From positions 1-9,968 of the forward strand of contig JAJRTG010000213.1 of NCBI GenBank assembly GCA_024278395.1: a stretch of DNA of 9,968 nucleotides. The letters run 5' to 3'. A program made the translations under genes and the position numbers. Of the stretch, positions 1-7,620 are shown in pieces. The stretch comes from Fidelibacterota bacterium. Its GTDB lineage: Bacteria > Bipolaricaulota > Bipolaricaulia > UBA7950 > UBA9294. Position 1 is the first letter of the stretch. Each line of letters opens with the position of its first letter. Below the pieces are notes generated by a model. It did not search any database, was not told where the DNA came from, and was given only the letters and a program-made list of their open reading frames with translations.

Positions 1-59
1 CCGATCAACCCCGCCACGAAGATCTTCCCGCTTTGTGAGAGCACGTATCGCCACACCAT
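1..59 (-). CDS. Start of probable maltose ABC transporter permease (MalF-like), cut by window edge
   Basis: Only 19 complete codons are visible, read from an ATG at 59 to the left edge: MVWRYVLSQSGKIFVAGLI. The end is hydrophobic, as at the start of a first membrane helix. The gene starts 48 nt after the malE stop on the same strand. In malEFG operons the next gene is the MalF inner-membrane permease, which forms the transport channel with MalG. The identity therefore rests on position and on a short hydrophobic stretch, not on homology. No good Shine-Dalgarno sequence precedes this ATG: the upstream bases are a GC-rich hairpin (69-94) and AATACCATC. A later start outside the window is possible. 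Confidence 0.5.
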   Translation of the reverse strand, partial: MVWRYVLSQSGKIFVAGLI

Positions 60-68
60 GATGGTATT

Positions 69-94
69 CGGGGACCGGCAAACGCCGGCCCCCG
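69..94 (-). repeat. Intercistronic hairpin between malE and the next gene
   Basis: On the minus strand the RNA has arms CGGGGGCCGGC and GCCGGTCCCCG around the loop GTTT, an 11-bp stem with one G-U pair. It begins 13 nt after the malE stop codon and ends 9 nt before the ATG of the next gene. No U-run follows, so it is unlikely to be an intrinsic terminator. A stable stem here could protect the 3' end of malE mRNA or reduce expression of the downstream permease gene; that role is inference. Confidence 0.6.
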
Positions 95-107
95 ATGAGC
101 TTTCCTC

Positions 108-1313
108 CTACTGCTCGCAGTTGAGCAGCTTCTTGATCTTGGCGACAGCATCATGCATCGCGGTCGCCGGATCCTCCTTCTGGTTGACGATGAGGCTGAG
201 CGCGTCGGACCATGCGCCCCACACCGACCCCATCTGCGGGATCTTGGGCATCGGAACACCGTTGGCGGCGCTGGCAGCGAACCCTTGGATATCCGGATTG
301 TCCTTGATCTCATCCAATGCCGGGAGATAGGCGGGCGGGCGCTGCCCCTGCTTATACAGGTCGAGCATCACGTCCTTGTTCACCAGGAAGTCCTTGATGA
401 ACAGGTTAGCGAGAACCTTGTTCTTGGAGAACGCGCTCACCATGAAGCCCTGCACCCCGACAAACACCTTCGGCTTGTTCCCGTTGATCGGAGGGATGGG
501 AGCGACGCCGTAGTTGATCCCCGCCTTCTGAATCCCGGGCAGAGTCCACGGCCCACCGATCATCATCGCCAGCTTCCCATCGTTGAACAAGCTGGTAACG
601 GTGTTGTAATCGGCGCCGGGGACCTCGATCCCGTCTTTGACCATCTGATCGAGGAGCTTCGCCCCGGCGATCGCACCTGCGTTATCCAACCCGATGTCGC
701 AAGGGTTGAGGGTACCGTCCGGGTTCTTGCCGAAGATGTAGCCGCCGCCAGCGGAGAACAGAGCGAACGTATGGTAGGGGTCCGGCTCCTGAATCAGGAA
801 CCCGTACTTGCCGGCCTCCTGGTCGGTGAGCTTCTTCGCTACGGCGAGCAGGTCCTCAAATGTTGCCGGAACCTGAGGGACGAGATCCTTGTTGTAGATC
901 AGAGCCACACACTCGGTGGCGTACGGGAGGCCGTAAAGCTGATCCCCCCAGCTGAACGCGTCGATCGCTACCGGATCGAAGTCCTTGACCACATTCGTCG
1001 GGAGGACGATCGGCTCGATCAACCCGTTCTGGATCAGCTCACCGAGCCAGTCGTGGGCGCCGATGATGATGTCCGGCCCCTCCCCCTTCGGACCGGCGGT
1101 AGCGAGCTTGCCGCGGATGTCGCCGAACCCGACCTGCTGAACCTCAACCGGTACTCCATACGCCGCTTCAAACGACTTCGCCACCTGCTGCAGGACAGGT
1201 GCCCTCGTCTCGTCAGCCCATATGATCAGCTTTCCCGCCTCACTCGCGGACACCGCCAGGAACAACCCGGCGACCATCGTCAATGCAATCAGCACTACAA
1301 ACGTCTTTTTCAT
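108..1313 (-). CDS. malE: Maltose/maltodextrin ABC transporter substrate-binding protein (MalE)
   Basis: This 401-residue periplasmic protein captures maltose or maltodextrins and delivers them to a MalFG-type permease. Residues 1-26 form a signal peptide: Lys-Lys, a hydrophobic core of about 16 residues, and an Ala-rich cleavage region near VSASEA. No lipobox Cys is present. The mature part follows E. coli MalE closely in motif order: GPDIIIGAHDWLGE (79-92), ALIYNKDL (137-144), a QEPDPYHTF stretch (175-183), DNAGAIAGAKLL (210-221), FNDGKLAMMIGGPW (243-256), YGVAPIPP then FVGVQGF (268-290), and MPKIPQM followed by W365 and W368 (355-368). Length is normal for the family (about 396 in E. coli). 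The ATG is preceded by AAGGAGGAGG with good spacing. It follows the GH57 gene by 84 nt with no promoter that I can see, so it is probably cotranscribed. Exact ligand (maltose, maltodextrin or trehalose) is not fixed by sequence alone. Confidence 0.93.
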   Translation of the reverse strand: MKKTFVVLIALTMVAGLFLAVSASEAGKLIIWADETRAPVLQQVAKSFEAAYGVPVEVQQVGFGDIRGKLATAGPKGEGPDIIIGAHDWLGELIQNGLIEPIVLPTNVVKDFDPVAIDAFSWGDQLYGLPYATECVALIYNKDLVPQVPATFEDLLAVAKKLTDQEAGKYGFLIQEPDPYHTFALFSAGGGYIFGKNPDGTLNPCDIGLDNAGAIAGAKLLDQMVKDGIEVPGADYNTVTSLFNDGKLAMMIGGPWTLPGIQKAGINYGVAPIPPINGNKPKVFVGVQGFMVSAFSKNKVLANLFIKDFLVNKDVMLDLYKQGQRPPAYLPALDEIKDNPDIQGFAASAANGVPMPKIPQMGSVWGAWSDALSLIVNQKEDPATAMHDAVAKIKKLLNCEQ

Positions 1314-1384
1314 CCTTCCAACCTCCTCCTTGCGGATGGTTTTTCTCGGTGGTTCCGAAACACCCTCTCCTGTTCCGTCTGTGC

Positions 1385-1396
1385 GATCACCTCCTT
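1385..1396 (-). promoter_or_regulatory. Orphan full-length Shine-Dalgarno sequence
   Basis: Two bases after the GH57 stop codon the minus strand reads AAGGAGGTGATC. This is an uninterrupted 12-base complement of the usual bacterial 16S rRNA 3' tail (GATCACCTCCTT). No ATG, GTG or TTG follows at normal spacing; malE starts about 70 nt later and has its own AAGGAGGAGG. It may hold terminating ribosomes on the mRNA, serve a tiny ORF, or be chance. Confidence 0.4.
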
Positions 1397-1397
1397 G

Positions 1398-4301
1398 TCA
1401 GCCTTCAGGTTCTACCTGCACAGGGATGAGCGTAGCGAAACGCTTTTCCTGTGCGTTGTAACTGCCGAGAATCTGCGCCTGCGTGTACCCCGGCGGGGTC
1501 AGGTAGTCGTAGATCTGCGGAGCCCAAGTCGGATCAGGGCAGCCGCCGCCCGACCACTCACCCGCCTTGGGACCGATCGCCCGGATGTAGTCCTTCCCGT
1601 ATCCGTCTTGTGAACCGACGAGAACATAGTGCCAACCGGTGATCTTCGGCACGATCGACTTGGGGATGGTAACGATGATCCTTCCCTTCTTCGGATCGGA
1701 GGCCACGCTTACAAGCTCGGGCCCCTTACCGTCGGCGGTCCACAGATGCCGCCCGTACGCCGGCCAACCGGCGATCCGGACGAACACGTCCCACGGATGA
1801 TCCGGATCGAACTGAACCTGAGCCGCCTCCGCCCCCTTAGGCAGCGCCGTCTTCCCTCCCGGAGCGACGTCCATGAACAGGAGGATGATCGGATGGGAGA
1901 AGCCCTGGGGACCGTTCCACGGGTTGGGAAGCGCGGTGAAGTCGAACGCTAGCTGCCAATCCTTACCGGCGTCATACACGGTGTATTTGATCAGATCAAA
2001 CAGCCCCTTCTGCGCGAATACCTTGTTCGTCGGATAGGTGTAGGTTCCGGGGCCGTCGTCGTCGCCAGCGGGATCGGGCATGGAGAAGATCTCCTTACCC
2101 TGCACCAGGGTGGGGACCTGAGCGAGCACCGGCCGATCGGGCGCCCGGCCGAGTAGCCTCCCCGGTTCCTCCAACGTGAGCCCGAGCGTCACCGATTTCC
2201 CCGGCTCGATCCCAAGCTCCTTGAACGGGATCTCGAACTCGATTAGGTCACCGACCTTCGCCTTGCGGGAAAGGATGGTGGTTATCGACGACGCATACCG
2301 CCAGCCTCCCTTGCCGTCCGCGGCGTAGTGGGAGACAACCCCTGCACCGTCCTCGCCCACCTTGGCGAAGTTCAGTTCCACCGACGACCCGAGAGCGAAC
2401 CCGAGCTGTACGCCGGCGTAGCGGGCGGTGATGTTCGCCGGTTGTCCGACAGCACCCGAGGTGTACAGCACCAGATGTATATCCTTACCGATGAGATCGC
2501 GTGCCGGTTCGTTCAACTTTACCAACACGTCGAGTGAAGTCTCGTGATAACCGACGGCGAACTTACCGATCGCTCCACTCCCGGCGAACTCCGCCGCCTC
2601 GCTCCACTCATCGGCGACGGTCAGCCTGCCGTCGAGGTCGGGCTTGACCTCGCCGAGACTGGAGGTGACCGGATTCTGCAACCGCAGGAACAACACGCGC
2701 GGAATCTCATCCTCCGGGGTGCCGGCGGCGCGATACGCCGCGATCAGGTGCGTCTTGAACAGCCAATCGAACAGGGGATCCGTCCCGGAATCCTGGTCCG
2801 AGCCGTACCACCAGAACCAATCCGACCCCTCTGCAGCGTAGATCGCATCGAGCGCCCGCGGCGGATCACCGGCCGCCCGCACCACCTCGCGCGCCGCGTC
2901 CAACCGCGCCCACGCCTCGTTCTCCTCCGGTTCACCGATCCAGGTGGAGAGGTCCCCCGCCCACGAGCCGGTGGCGATCTTGTCGATCCGCCGTACCCTG
3001 TTCGGATGAGCCGCAAGGAACCCAGCCGGGGTTACGGTCCTTACATTCCCATCGGCGGAGAGCGCCTTGTACAGCGCACGCAGAAAGCTCCGCCCGTTGT
3101 TCGGATAGCCAGCCATGAACATCCAATTTTCCCCGTCGAGGGCGACCACCAGCAGGTGGTCCTCCGGATCAGGGAGGGTCCGCCAGATCTGATGTAATTG
3201 GCTCATGAAATCGCTCACCGCGAATCCGGTCGGCTTGTTCCCGTAGGAGAACGCGATCTTATTGGACAGATCCGGCTCCCGGAACAGGACCGCGATCTTC
3301 CCGTAGTTCCACGGAGAGGTGAGCTCATCCATGCTCGGGGTGTGCCCCAGACTCTGGGCAAGGATCCCCTTGTCCGTCACCGTCCATTCGAACCCGGCGT
3401 CCCCGAGGAGCTTCACCGCTTGATCGGAGACCGCCTCCTCCGGCGGCCACACCCCGACAGCGGGAGCACCGAACAGCTTCTCGTGTTGCGCCTGGGCCTG
3501 TCGAATCTGCCCGAGCACGTCATTCTGCAGCCCGCGGTCGCACAAAAGAGGGATGATCGGATGGTAGAACGGGCTTGTGATGAGTTCACTCCCCATCCCC
3601 TGGACCCTCTTGTACTCGGACACCACCCGGGAGAGGACGGTGTGCTGCGCCTCGATCAGTCGGATGATGTCGTCTTTGGTGAAGCCCGCTTTCCCGCGGA
3701 GGTCGATGATGCCTAGTTGTTCGTGCAGTTCAGGCGATATCTCCCACAGCAGCGACAGTCCAGCCGCGTCCATCAGCTCTTGATCGGTGAACGGCCGTTC
3801 GTTCTTGATCTTGTTCAGCTCGGCGTAGCGAGGGTCGTAATACGGATCATTGTCGTCATTATCGAACATGTAGCCGTTGATCCAGAAGAACTGCGTTTGC
3901 ATGTCCTTCCGCTCCTCCGGGGTGAGGGAGGACGGATCGGTTATCAGCTTCCAGATCCACTCCAGATGGTTGTCCACCGCACCGATGTATCGATACAGTC
4001 CGCCCTCGGCCCGCTCGGCCGGGGTTATCTCCACGTAGTCCTGCAATTGCTTGAGCAGGCTCGGCTGCAGGTTGTACGTGACATGAATCCCCGGATATTC
4101 GGCAAGGATGCGAGGAGAATCGATGTACTCCTGCACCCCGTGCACCCGCACCCAGGGGAGCACGTACCTGCCTGTAAGCTCGTCCTGATAGAGGGGCTGA
4201 TGCTGGTGCCAGATGATCGCCAGGTTGAGCGGCCCTTTGCCCGCCCAGACCATCCCGCCTACCAGGAACAGAACCCCCAAGAACACCAAAACCTTACGCA
4301 C
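1398..4301 (-). CDS. Secreted GH57 amylopullulanase / alpha-amylase-like glycoside hydrolase
   Basis: Likely hydrolyses alpha-1,4 and possibly alpha-1,6 bonds in starch, pullulan or maltodextrin outside the cytoplasm. Numbering here is from the upstream GTG at 4310 (970 residues). Residues 1-23 are a signal peptide ending MVWA. GH57 motifs follow: HQHQP (35-39), GVWPPEEAV (286-294) with E291 as candidate nucleophile, ALDGENW (390-396) with D392 as candidate acid/base, and DWFWWYGSDQDSG (497-509), typical of the amylopullulanase branch. About 535-735 is beta-rich. About 740-940 resembles the glucodextranase C-terminal module (Glucodextran_C). I place the start at the GTG at 4301 because AGGAGG lies 8 nt before it; the GTG at 4310, which overlaps the previous stop as GTGA, has its AGGAG directly abutting. 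The enzyme precedes malE, which suits import of its products. Strict pullulanase activity cannot be told from sequence alone. Confidence 0.9.
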   Translation of the reverse strand: MRKVLVFLGVLFLVGGMVWAGKGPLNLAIIWHQHQPLYQDELTGRYVLPWVRVHGVQEYIDSPRILAEYPGIHVTYNLQPSLLKQLQDYVEITPAERAEGGLYRYIGAVDNHLEWIWKLITDPSSLTPEERKDMQTQFFWINGYMFDNDDNDPYYDPRYAELNKIKNERPFTDQELMDAAGLSLLWEISPELHEQLGIIDLRGKAGFTKDDIIRLIEAQHTVLSRVVSEYKRVQGMGSELITSPFYHPIIPLLCDRGLQNDVLGQIRQAQAQHEKLFGAPAVGVWPPEEAVSDQAVKLLGDAGFEWTVTDKGILAQSLGHTPSMDELTSPWNYGKIAVLFREPDLSNKIAFSYGNKPTGFAVSDFMSQLHQIWRTLPDPEDHLLVVALDGENWMFMAGYPNNGRSFLRALYKALSADGNVRTVTPAGFLAAHPNRVRRIDKIATGSWAGDLSTWIGEPEENEAWARLDAAREVVRAAGDPPRALDAIYAAEGSDWFWWYGSDQDSGTDPLFDWLFKTHLIAAYRAAGTPEDEIPRVLFLRLQNPVTSSLGEVKPDLDGRLTVADEWSEAAEFAGSGAIGKFAVGYHETSLDVLVKLNEPARDLIGKDIHLVLYTSGAVGQPANITARYAGVQLGFALGSSVELNFAKVGEDGAGVVSHYAADGKGGWRYASSITTILSRKAKVGDLIEFEIPFKELGIEPGKSVTLGLTLEEPGRLLGRAPDRPVLAQVPTLVQGKEIFSMPDPAGDDDGPGTYTYPTNKVFAQKGLFDLIKYTVYDAGKDWQLAFDFTALPNPWNGPQGFSHPIILLFMDVAPGGKTALPKGAEAAQVQFDPDHPWDVFVRIAGWPAYGRHLWTADGKGPELVSVASDPKKGRIIVTIPKSIVPKITGWHYVLVGSQDGYGKDYIRAIGPKAGEWSGGGCPDPTWAPQIYDYLTPPGYTQAQILGSYNAQEKRFATLIPVQVEPEG

Positions 4302-4306
4302 GATCC

Positions 4307-6433
4307 TCACCTCCTGCGAATATGGACCCGGTCTACGTCCCTGCCCGGATCAATCAGCCACACCTTGTTTCCGCGTCTTTCGATTCGTGCATCTCCGCCG
4401 TCCGATGTGCCAACTATGATCGGATGCTCGGAAACCACGGCGATTCGGCCGCCCGGTTGTTCGATCTTCAGATGCCACCCATCGTTCCATACCGCCTCCT
4501 GCATGTACCCGACCCCGGCCGGGATGAACCGATCCCACAGCCCGAGCAGCCCGATCCCCTCTCTCTCGGGAACAAGGACGAAATACGCGATCCTGCCGGG
4601 CGGGAGCGTACCAGCGAGCGTCGGCGCCTCCCGTTGATTGAGCCCGTCCCAGAAGAGGAAATCACCCGGAAGCGGAGGATCCATCCGGAACGGAACCTCC
4701 TCCTCGGTGGTGTTGAGGAGGACGAGGTATCCCCAGCGCACGTCCCCGACCCGATGCTCGGTGAAGAACGCCTGGACATCAGCCCTGAGCGTCGAGGTGA
4801 GCGGAAACGGGGGATGATCGGGATGGGCGAGGGTGCCGTCCGGAAGGAGGAGTCGCTCAATCAGCCCGGGATCGCTCATCCCGGGACCGTCACCGATTCC
4901 GACCGGTCCGCAGGATAGGGCGCGCAGCACCGCCTCCTCCTCCGGGTGGGCTCCGCCGAGGCCGGGATGCGGCCGGGAGAGGAACAAGTCGTGAAACGGC
5001 ATCATCCCCAAGGCATAGAGGACCATCCCCATGAGCAGATTCTGACGATGGAGTTCACGTGCGGGGACGAACCCATTCCTAAACTCCGGATAACCGCGCC
5101 GCTCCGCCTCCGCGAGCGCCTCCGGCTGGCTGAACAGGTAGTCGGTGTGAACGCGTCCAGCGACGACGTTCGGGTGTTGGGTCGTCGCGAGGTTCATCCC
5201 CATCGTCTGCATACACAGGAGGACGTCCAACCCTTCAGCCGCAAACGCGTCCGCCATCCCGGAAAACCAATGTTCGGCCGCCGTGGGATCGGCGCGTAGC
5301 TCCGGGGTGAGGTGCTGCTGGGTGCGCAGCCAGTCGTGCCAGGCGACGATCGCCCGCTCCTGCACCAGATTCCTCGCCACCTCTTCGTAGAACGCGGGAT
5401 CGACGCCGTCCGTGCCGTAGGCGTTCTTCCGGCTCAGGGCGGAGAGATGGAGGACGGTGGAGACGCCCGCCGCCTGGGCGATCTTTCCGATCCCGTGCGG
5501 GTACTTCTCCGGATCCGGAGCGTAGCGGATCGCCTGCCCAATCTGCTCGTACGGGTACCAAAGATCAAGACCGAGGTAACCGAGCGGGATCTGCATCGCC
5601 TGCAATCCTTCGATCACCCTGATAAGCCCTTTCTCGTCCAGTTTGCGGATCGGCTCCGTGTAGTACCCCCCGTAGGCGTTCCACCAACCGAGCCTCGAGA
5701 ACAGGGGGTGGGAGTCCGGCCGCGGCCTGGATTTCCCGCCGCGGGAAAGGAGGAAATCGCCGAGATTGATGAGGGCATCAGGCACGTCGGCCCCGAACGC
5801 GATGACCGTCTCCAGCTGCATCCCGGCGGGAAGGCGATCGATCGCTCCGTGCATCCCCCGTCCCACTCCGTCGGAGGTCTTGACGAGCGGGCTCGTGAGG
5901 AAGAAGTTCCCCGGGGAGATGGCGAGCGCGCCTGTCTCACCGTAGAGGACGAGCGGGGAGAACGCCTCGTCCGGAAGCTCGTCATGCCCCTGCCCGGTTT
6001 TGGCCGTCGGCCAGTATCCTCCGGGATAGCCGTCCTCTTCGCCCCCAAGTCCGAACGTGGCGAGGAAGAACGACAACCCAGGCGCGAAGCTGAAGTGCGG
6101 GAGGAACACCCCGGGCAGGGTGAACGAGTCGCCGCGGGATATCCCCGTCACGTCGCGGAGGATCTTAACTCTGAGGATAACGAGCTCGGGATACACACGG
6201 ATGTCAAGGTCCAGACCCGGCTCACCGTCGAGGGAATAACCCCGCTGCAGCCTCCTGAACTCCCCCCGCTCATCGCGCCCGGCGCTCTCGGTCCAGTCCC
6301 CGGCTGTGATCCCTCCGGACGCGTCGCTCGACCAACCTCCGGCGCGGAACAAGCGCATCCCGATCTCGCTCAGCCAAACATCTCCTCCGATCACCAGCTT
6401 CGGCCGTCCTGTATCGTCTATCAGCAGATTCAT
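4307..6433 (-). CDS. GH36-like glycoside hydrolase, raffinose synthase / Sip1-related alpha-galactosidase type
   Basis: This 708-residue protein has no signal peptide or membrane segment and is probably cytoplasmic. The N-terminal ~240 residues look like a beta-sandwich, followed by a TIM-barrel-like part. The motif order recalls plant raffinose synthase/seed-imbibition proteins in clan GH-D: LGWWNAYGGYYTE (248-260), YLGLDLWY (286-293), then PDPEKYPHGI (306-315), WHDW (365-368), CMQTMG (407-412), R427 followed by TD at 430-431, and GPVGIGDGPGMSDPGLI (509-525) before LLPDG (529-533). By alignment from memory, D367 is the candidate nucleophile and D431 the candidate acid/base. The ATG shares four bases with the ROK stop (ATGA), so translation is probably coupled. 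Alpha-galactosidase is the default activity, but the alpha-glucan operon makes action on another alpha-linked sugar plausible. Family confidence is moderate; substrate is unknown. Confidence 0.72.
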   Translation of the reverse strand: MNLLIDDTGRPKLVIGGDVWLSEIGMRLFRAGGWSSDASGGITAGDWTESAGRDERGEFRRLQRGYSLDGEPGLDLDIRVYPELVILRVKILRDVTGISRGDSFTLPGVFLPHFSFAPGLSFFLATFGLGGEEDGYPGGYWPTAKTGQGHDELPDEAFSPLVLYGETGALAISPGNFFLTSPLVKTSDGVGRGMHGAIDRLPAGMQLETVIAFGADVPDALINLGDFLLSRGGKSRPRPDSHPLFSRLGWWNAYGGYYTEPIRKLDEKGLIRVIEGLQAMQIPLGYLGLDLWYPYEQIGQAIRYAPDPEKYPHGIGKIAQAAGVSTVLHLSALSRKNAYGTDGVDPAFYEEVARNLVQERAIVAWHDWLRTQQHLTPELRADPTAAEHWFSGMADAFAAEGLDVLLCMQTMGMNLATTQHPNVVAGRVHTDYLFSQPEALAEAERRGYPEFRNGFVPARELHRQNLLMGMVLYALGMMPFHDLFLSRPHPGLGGAHPEEEAVLRALSCGPVGIGDGPGMSDPGLIERLLLPDGTLAHPDHPPFPLTSTLRADVQAFFTEHRVGDVRWGYLVLLNTTEEEVPFRMDPPLPGDFLFWDGLNQREAPTLAGTLPPGRIAYFVLVPEREGIGLLGLWDRFIPAGVGYMQEAVWNDGWHLKIEQPGGRIAVVSEHPIIVGTSDGGDARIERRGNKVWLIDPGRDVDRVHIRRR

Positions 6434-7587
6434 GTCCCTATCCTTTCCGTCGGCAGGCGGAAGAACTCGGAGCTCACGAGCGTCGCCGCACCGATCAAGA
6501 AACCGTCCTCCCCCAAGGCCGCGGGGATGATCTTCAATTCCTTCGCCGCCTCGGGGAACGAGTGATTGCGCACCTCATCCTCAAACGCGGGGAGGAACAG
6601 ATCGACAGACTCCATCCGTTCGCCGCCGAGGACGATCGCCTCCGGGTTGAGGAGGTTGACGAGGTTCTTCGCCCCGATCCCGAGGTAGCGGCCCATGCGC
6701 GCGAATGCACCCTGCGCTCCGTCCACGCTGGCGCGCGCCGCCTTCTCCAGAGAAGGGATGTCGGGGAAGCCGAGCCTTCCGGCCTCCGCCGCCAGGAAAC
6801 GGTCCGAGGCGAAGACCTCAAGGCAACCCCGTTCCCCGCATCGGCAACGCGGACCATCGGGATCGATCGTGATATGCCCCACCTCGCCCGCTCCCCCGAA
6901 CGTACCGCGATAGAGCTCGCCGTTGATCACCACTCCGGCGCCGATCCCCTCCCCGACCGTCAAGCACACGAAGTTGCGGAATGCCCTGCCGGCACCGTAC
7001 CAATGCTCGGCGAGGGTGAGAGCGTTCACGTCGTTCTCCACCCGCACCGAAATCCCCAACTTCACCTCGAGCGGGGGCTGCAACGCAACGTTCCGCCAAC
7101 CGAGGATCGGGGAGTAGAGGTCGACCCCGCGCAGGGGATCGACCGATCCGGAGATGCATATGCCGACCCCGAGGGTCTTCCCGCGCTGGAGGGCGTCTAC
7201 CAGTCGGATTATCCTCTCCAACACCCCGGAAGGGCTGGGAGGGGCAGGAAGCGACGACTCCTCCCGTGCCTCGATCCGCCCTTCGAGGTCGACGCGGGCG
7301 CCCAGCAGCCGGTCGGCCTCCACTTTTATCCCGATGGTGGTGGCGAAGTTCGGATTGAACGCGATCAGCGTCGCGCGCCTTCCCCCGTGGGACGGGCGCT
7401 TCCCCGTCTCAACGACCAATCCCTCTCGGATCAGTTCCCGGACCAAGCGGGTGAGGGCGGAAGGAGCGAGGCCGGTGCGGCGGGCGATATCAGCCCGCGA
7501 GCTCGGGCCGACCGCCCGAAGGAGGTTCACGATCAGACCACGGTTGTGGTCGCGGAGAAGCCCTTGATCGCCCTTTCTGACCTGCAT
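6430..7587 (-). CDS. ROK-family transcriptional regulator (NagC/XylR type)
   Basis: This 385-residue, probably sugar-responsive DNA-binding repressor has an N-terminal winged helix-turn-helix at about 15-60 (helices around SSRADIARRTGLAPSALTRLV), followed by a GGRR wing at 68-71. The ROK sugar-binding fold covers the rest: VENDVNAL (183-190), GEGIGAGVV (212-220), GEVGH (234-238), and the zinc motif CRCGERGC (248-255) with H238 as fourth ligand. The Asp-Gly-Gly-Thr ATP loop of ROK sugar kinases is not visible near 85-100, so this is a regulator, not a kinase. I chose the ATG at 7587: the in-frame ATG at 7632 lies inside the promoter spacer, upstream of the transcript start. It is first in the starch operon and carries a palindromic operator in its own leader, so it very likely represses the operon, including itself, until an oligosaccharide binds. 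Confidence 0.92.
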   Translation of the reverse strand: MQVRKGDQGLLRDHNRGLIVNLLRAVGPSSRADIARRTGLAPSALTRLVRELIREGLVVETGKRPSHGGRRATLIAFNPNFATTIGIKVEADRLLGARVDLEGRIEAREESSLPAPPSPSGVLERIIRLVDALQRGKTLGVGICISGSVDPLRGVDLYSPILGWRNVALQPPLEVKLGISVRVENDVNALTLAEHWYGAGRAFRNFVCLTVGEGIGAGVVINGELYRGTFGGAGEVGHITIDPDGPRCRCGERGCLEVFASDRFLAAEAGRLGFPDIPSLEKAARASVDGAQGAFARMGRYLGIGAKNLVNLLNPEAIVLGGERMESVDLFLPAFEDEVRNHSFPEAAKELKIIPAALGEDGFLIGAATLVSSEFFRLPTERIGT

Positions 7588-7592
7588 AGCTG

Positions 7593-7617
7593 TTAGTTCC
7601 TTCCAAGAAGGAACTAA
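7593..7617. promoter_or_regulatory. Palindromic operator, probable ROK binding site
   Basis: Perfect inverted repeat: arms TTAGTTCCTTC (7593-7603) and GAAGGAACTAA (7607-7617) with a 3-bp centre. It starts 3 bp after the -10 box of the ROK promoter and covers the expected transcription start, an ideal place for repression. The 25-bp size and the outer TTAGTT/AACTAA match the layout of the Bacillus XylR operator, a ROK-family site, while the inner bases differ. The cognate protein is inferred from adjacency. Confidence 0.8.
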
Positions 7618-7620
7618 TCC

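Noticed and set aside
69..94. Intrinsic terminator after malE
   Set aside because: The stem is strong but no T-run follows it on the minus strand, and a same-strand gene starts 9 nt later.
1314..1397. Separate promoter for malE in the gap after GH57
   Set aside because: No pair of -35 and -10 hexamers with proper spacing was found; the gap holds ribosome-binding-like runs and a short open frame only.
153..1613. Plus-strand open frame of 486 codons opposite malE and the end of the GH57 gene
   Set aside because: It is antisense to two clearly recognised genes, its product is rich in Arg, Asp and Leu with no domain, and such frames are common opposite high-GC genes.
3717..4637. Plus-strand open frame of 306 codons
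   Set aside because: Antisense to the N-terminal half of the GH57 gene and the end of the GH36-like gene; no start signal, no domain.
5312..7596. Two long plus-strand frames (5312-6565 and 6562-7596) that overlap by four bases like coupled genes
   Set aside because: They mirror the ATGA junction of the GH36-like and ROK genes on the other strand. The translations are Arg/Pro-rich with no recognisable motif, whereas the minus strand encodes clear families.
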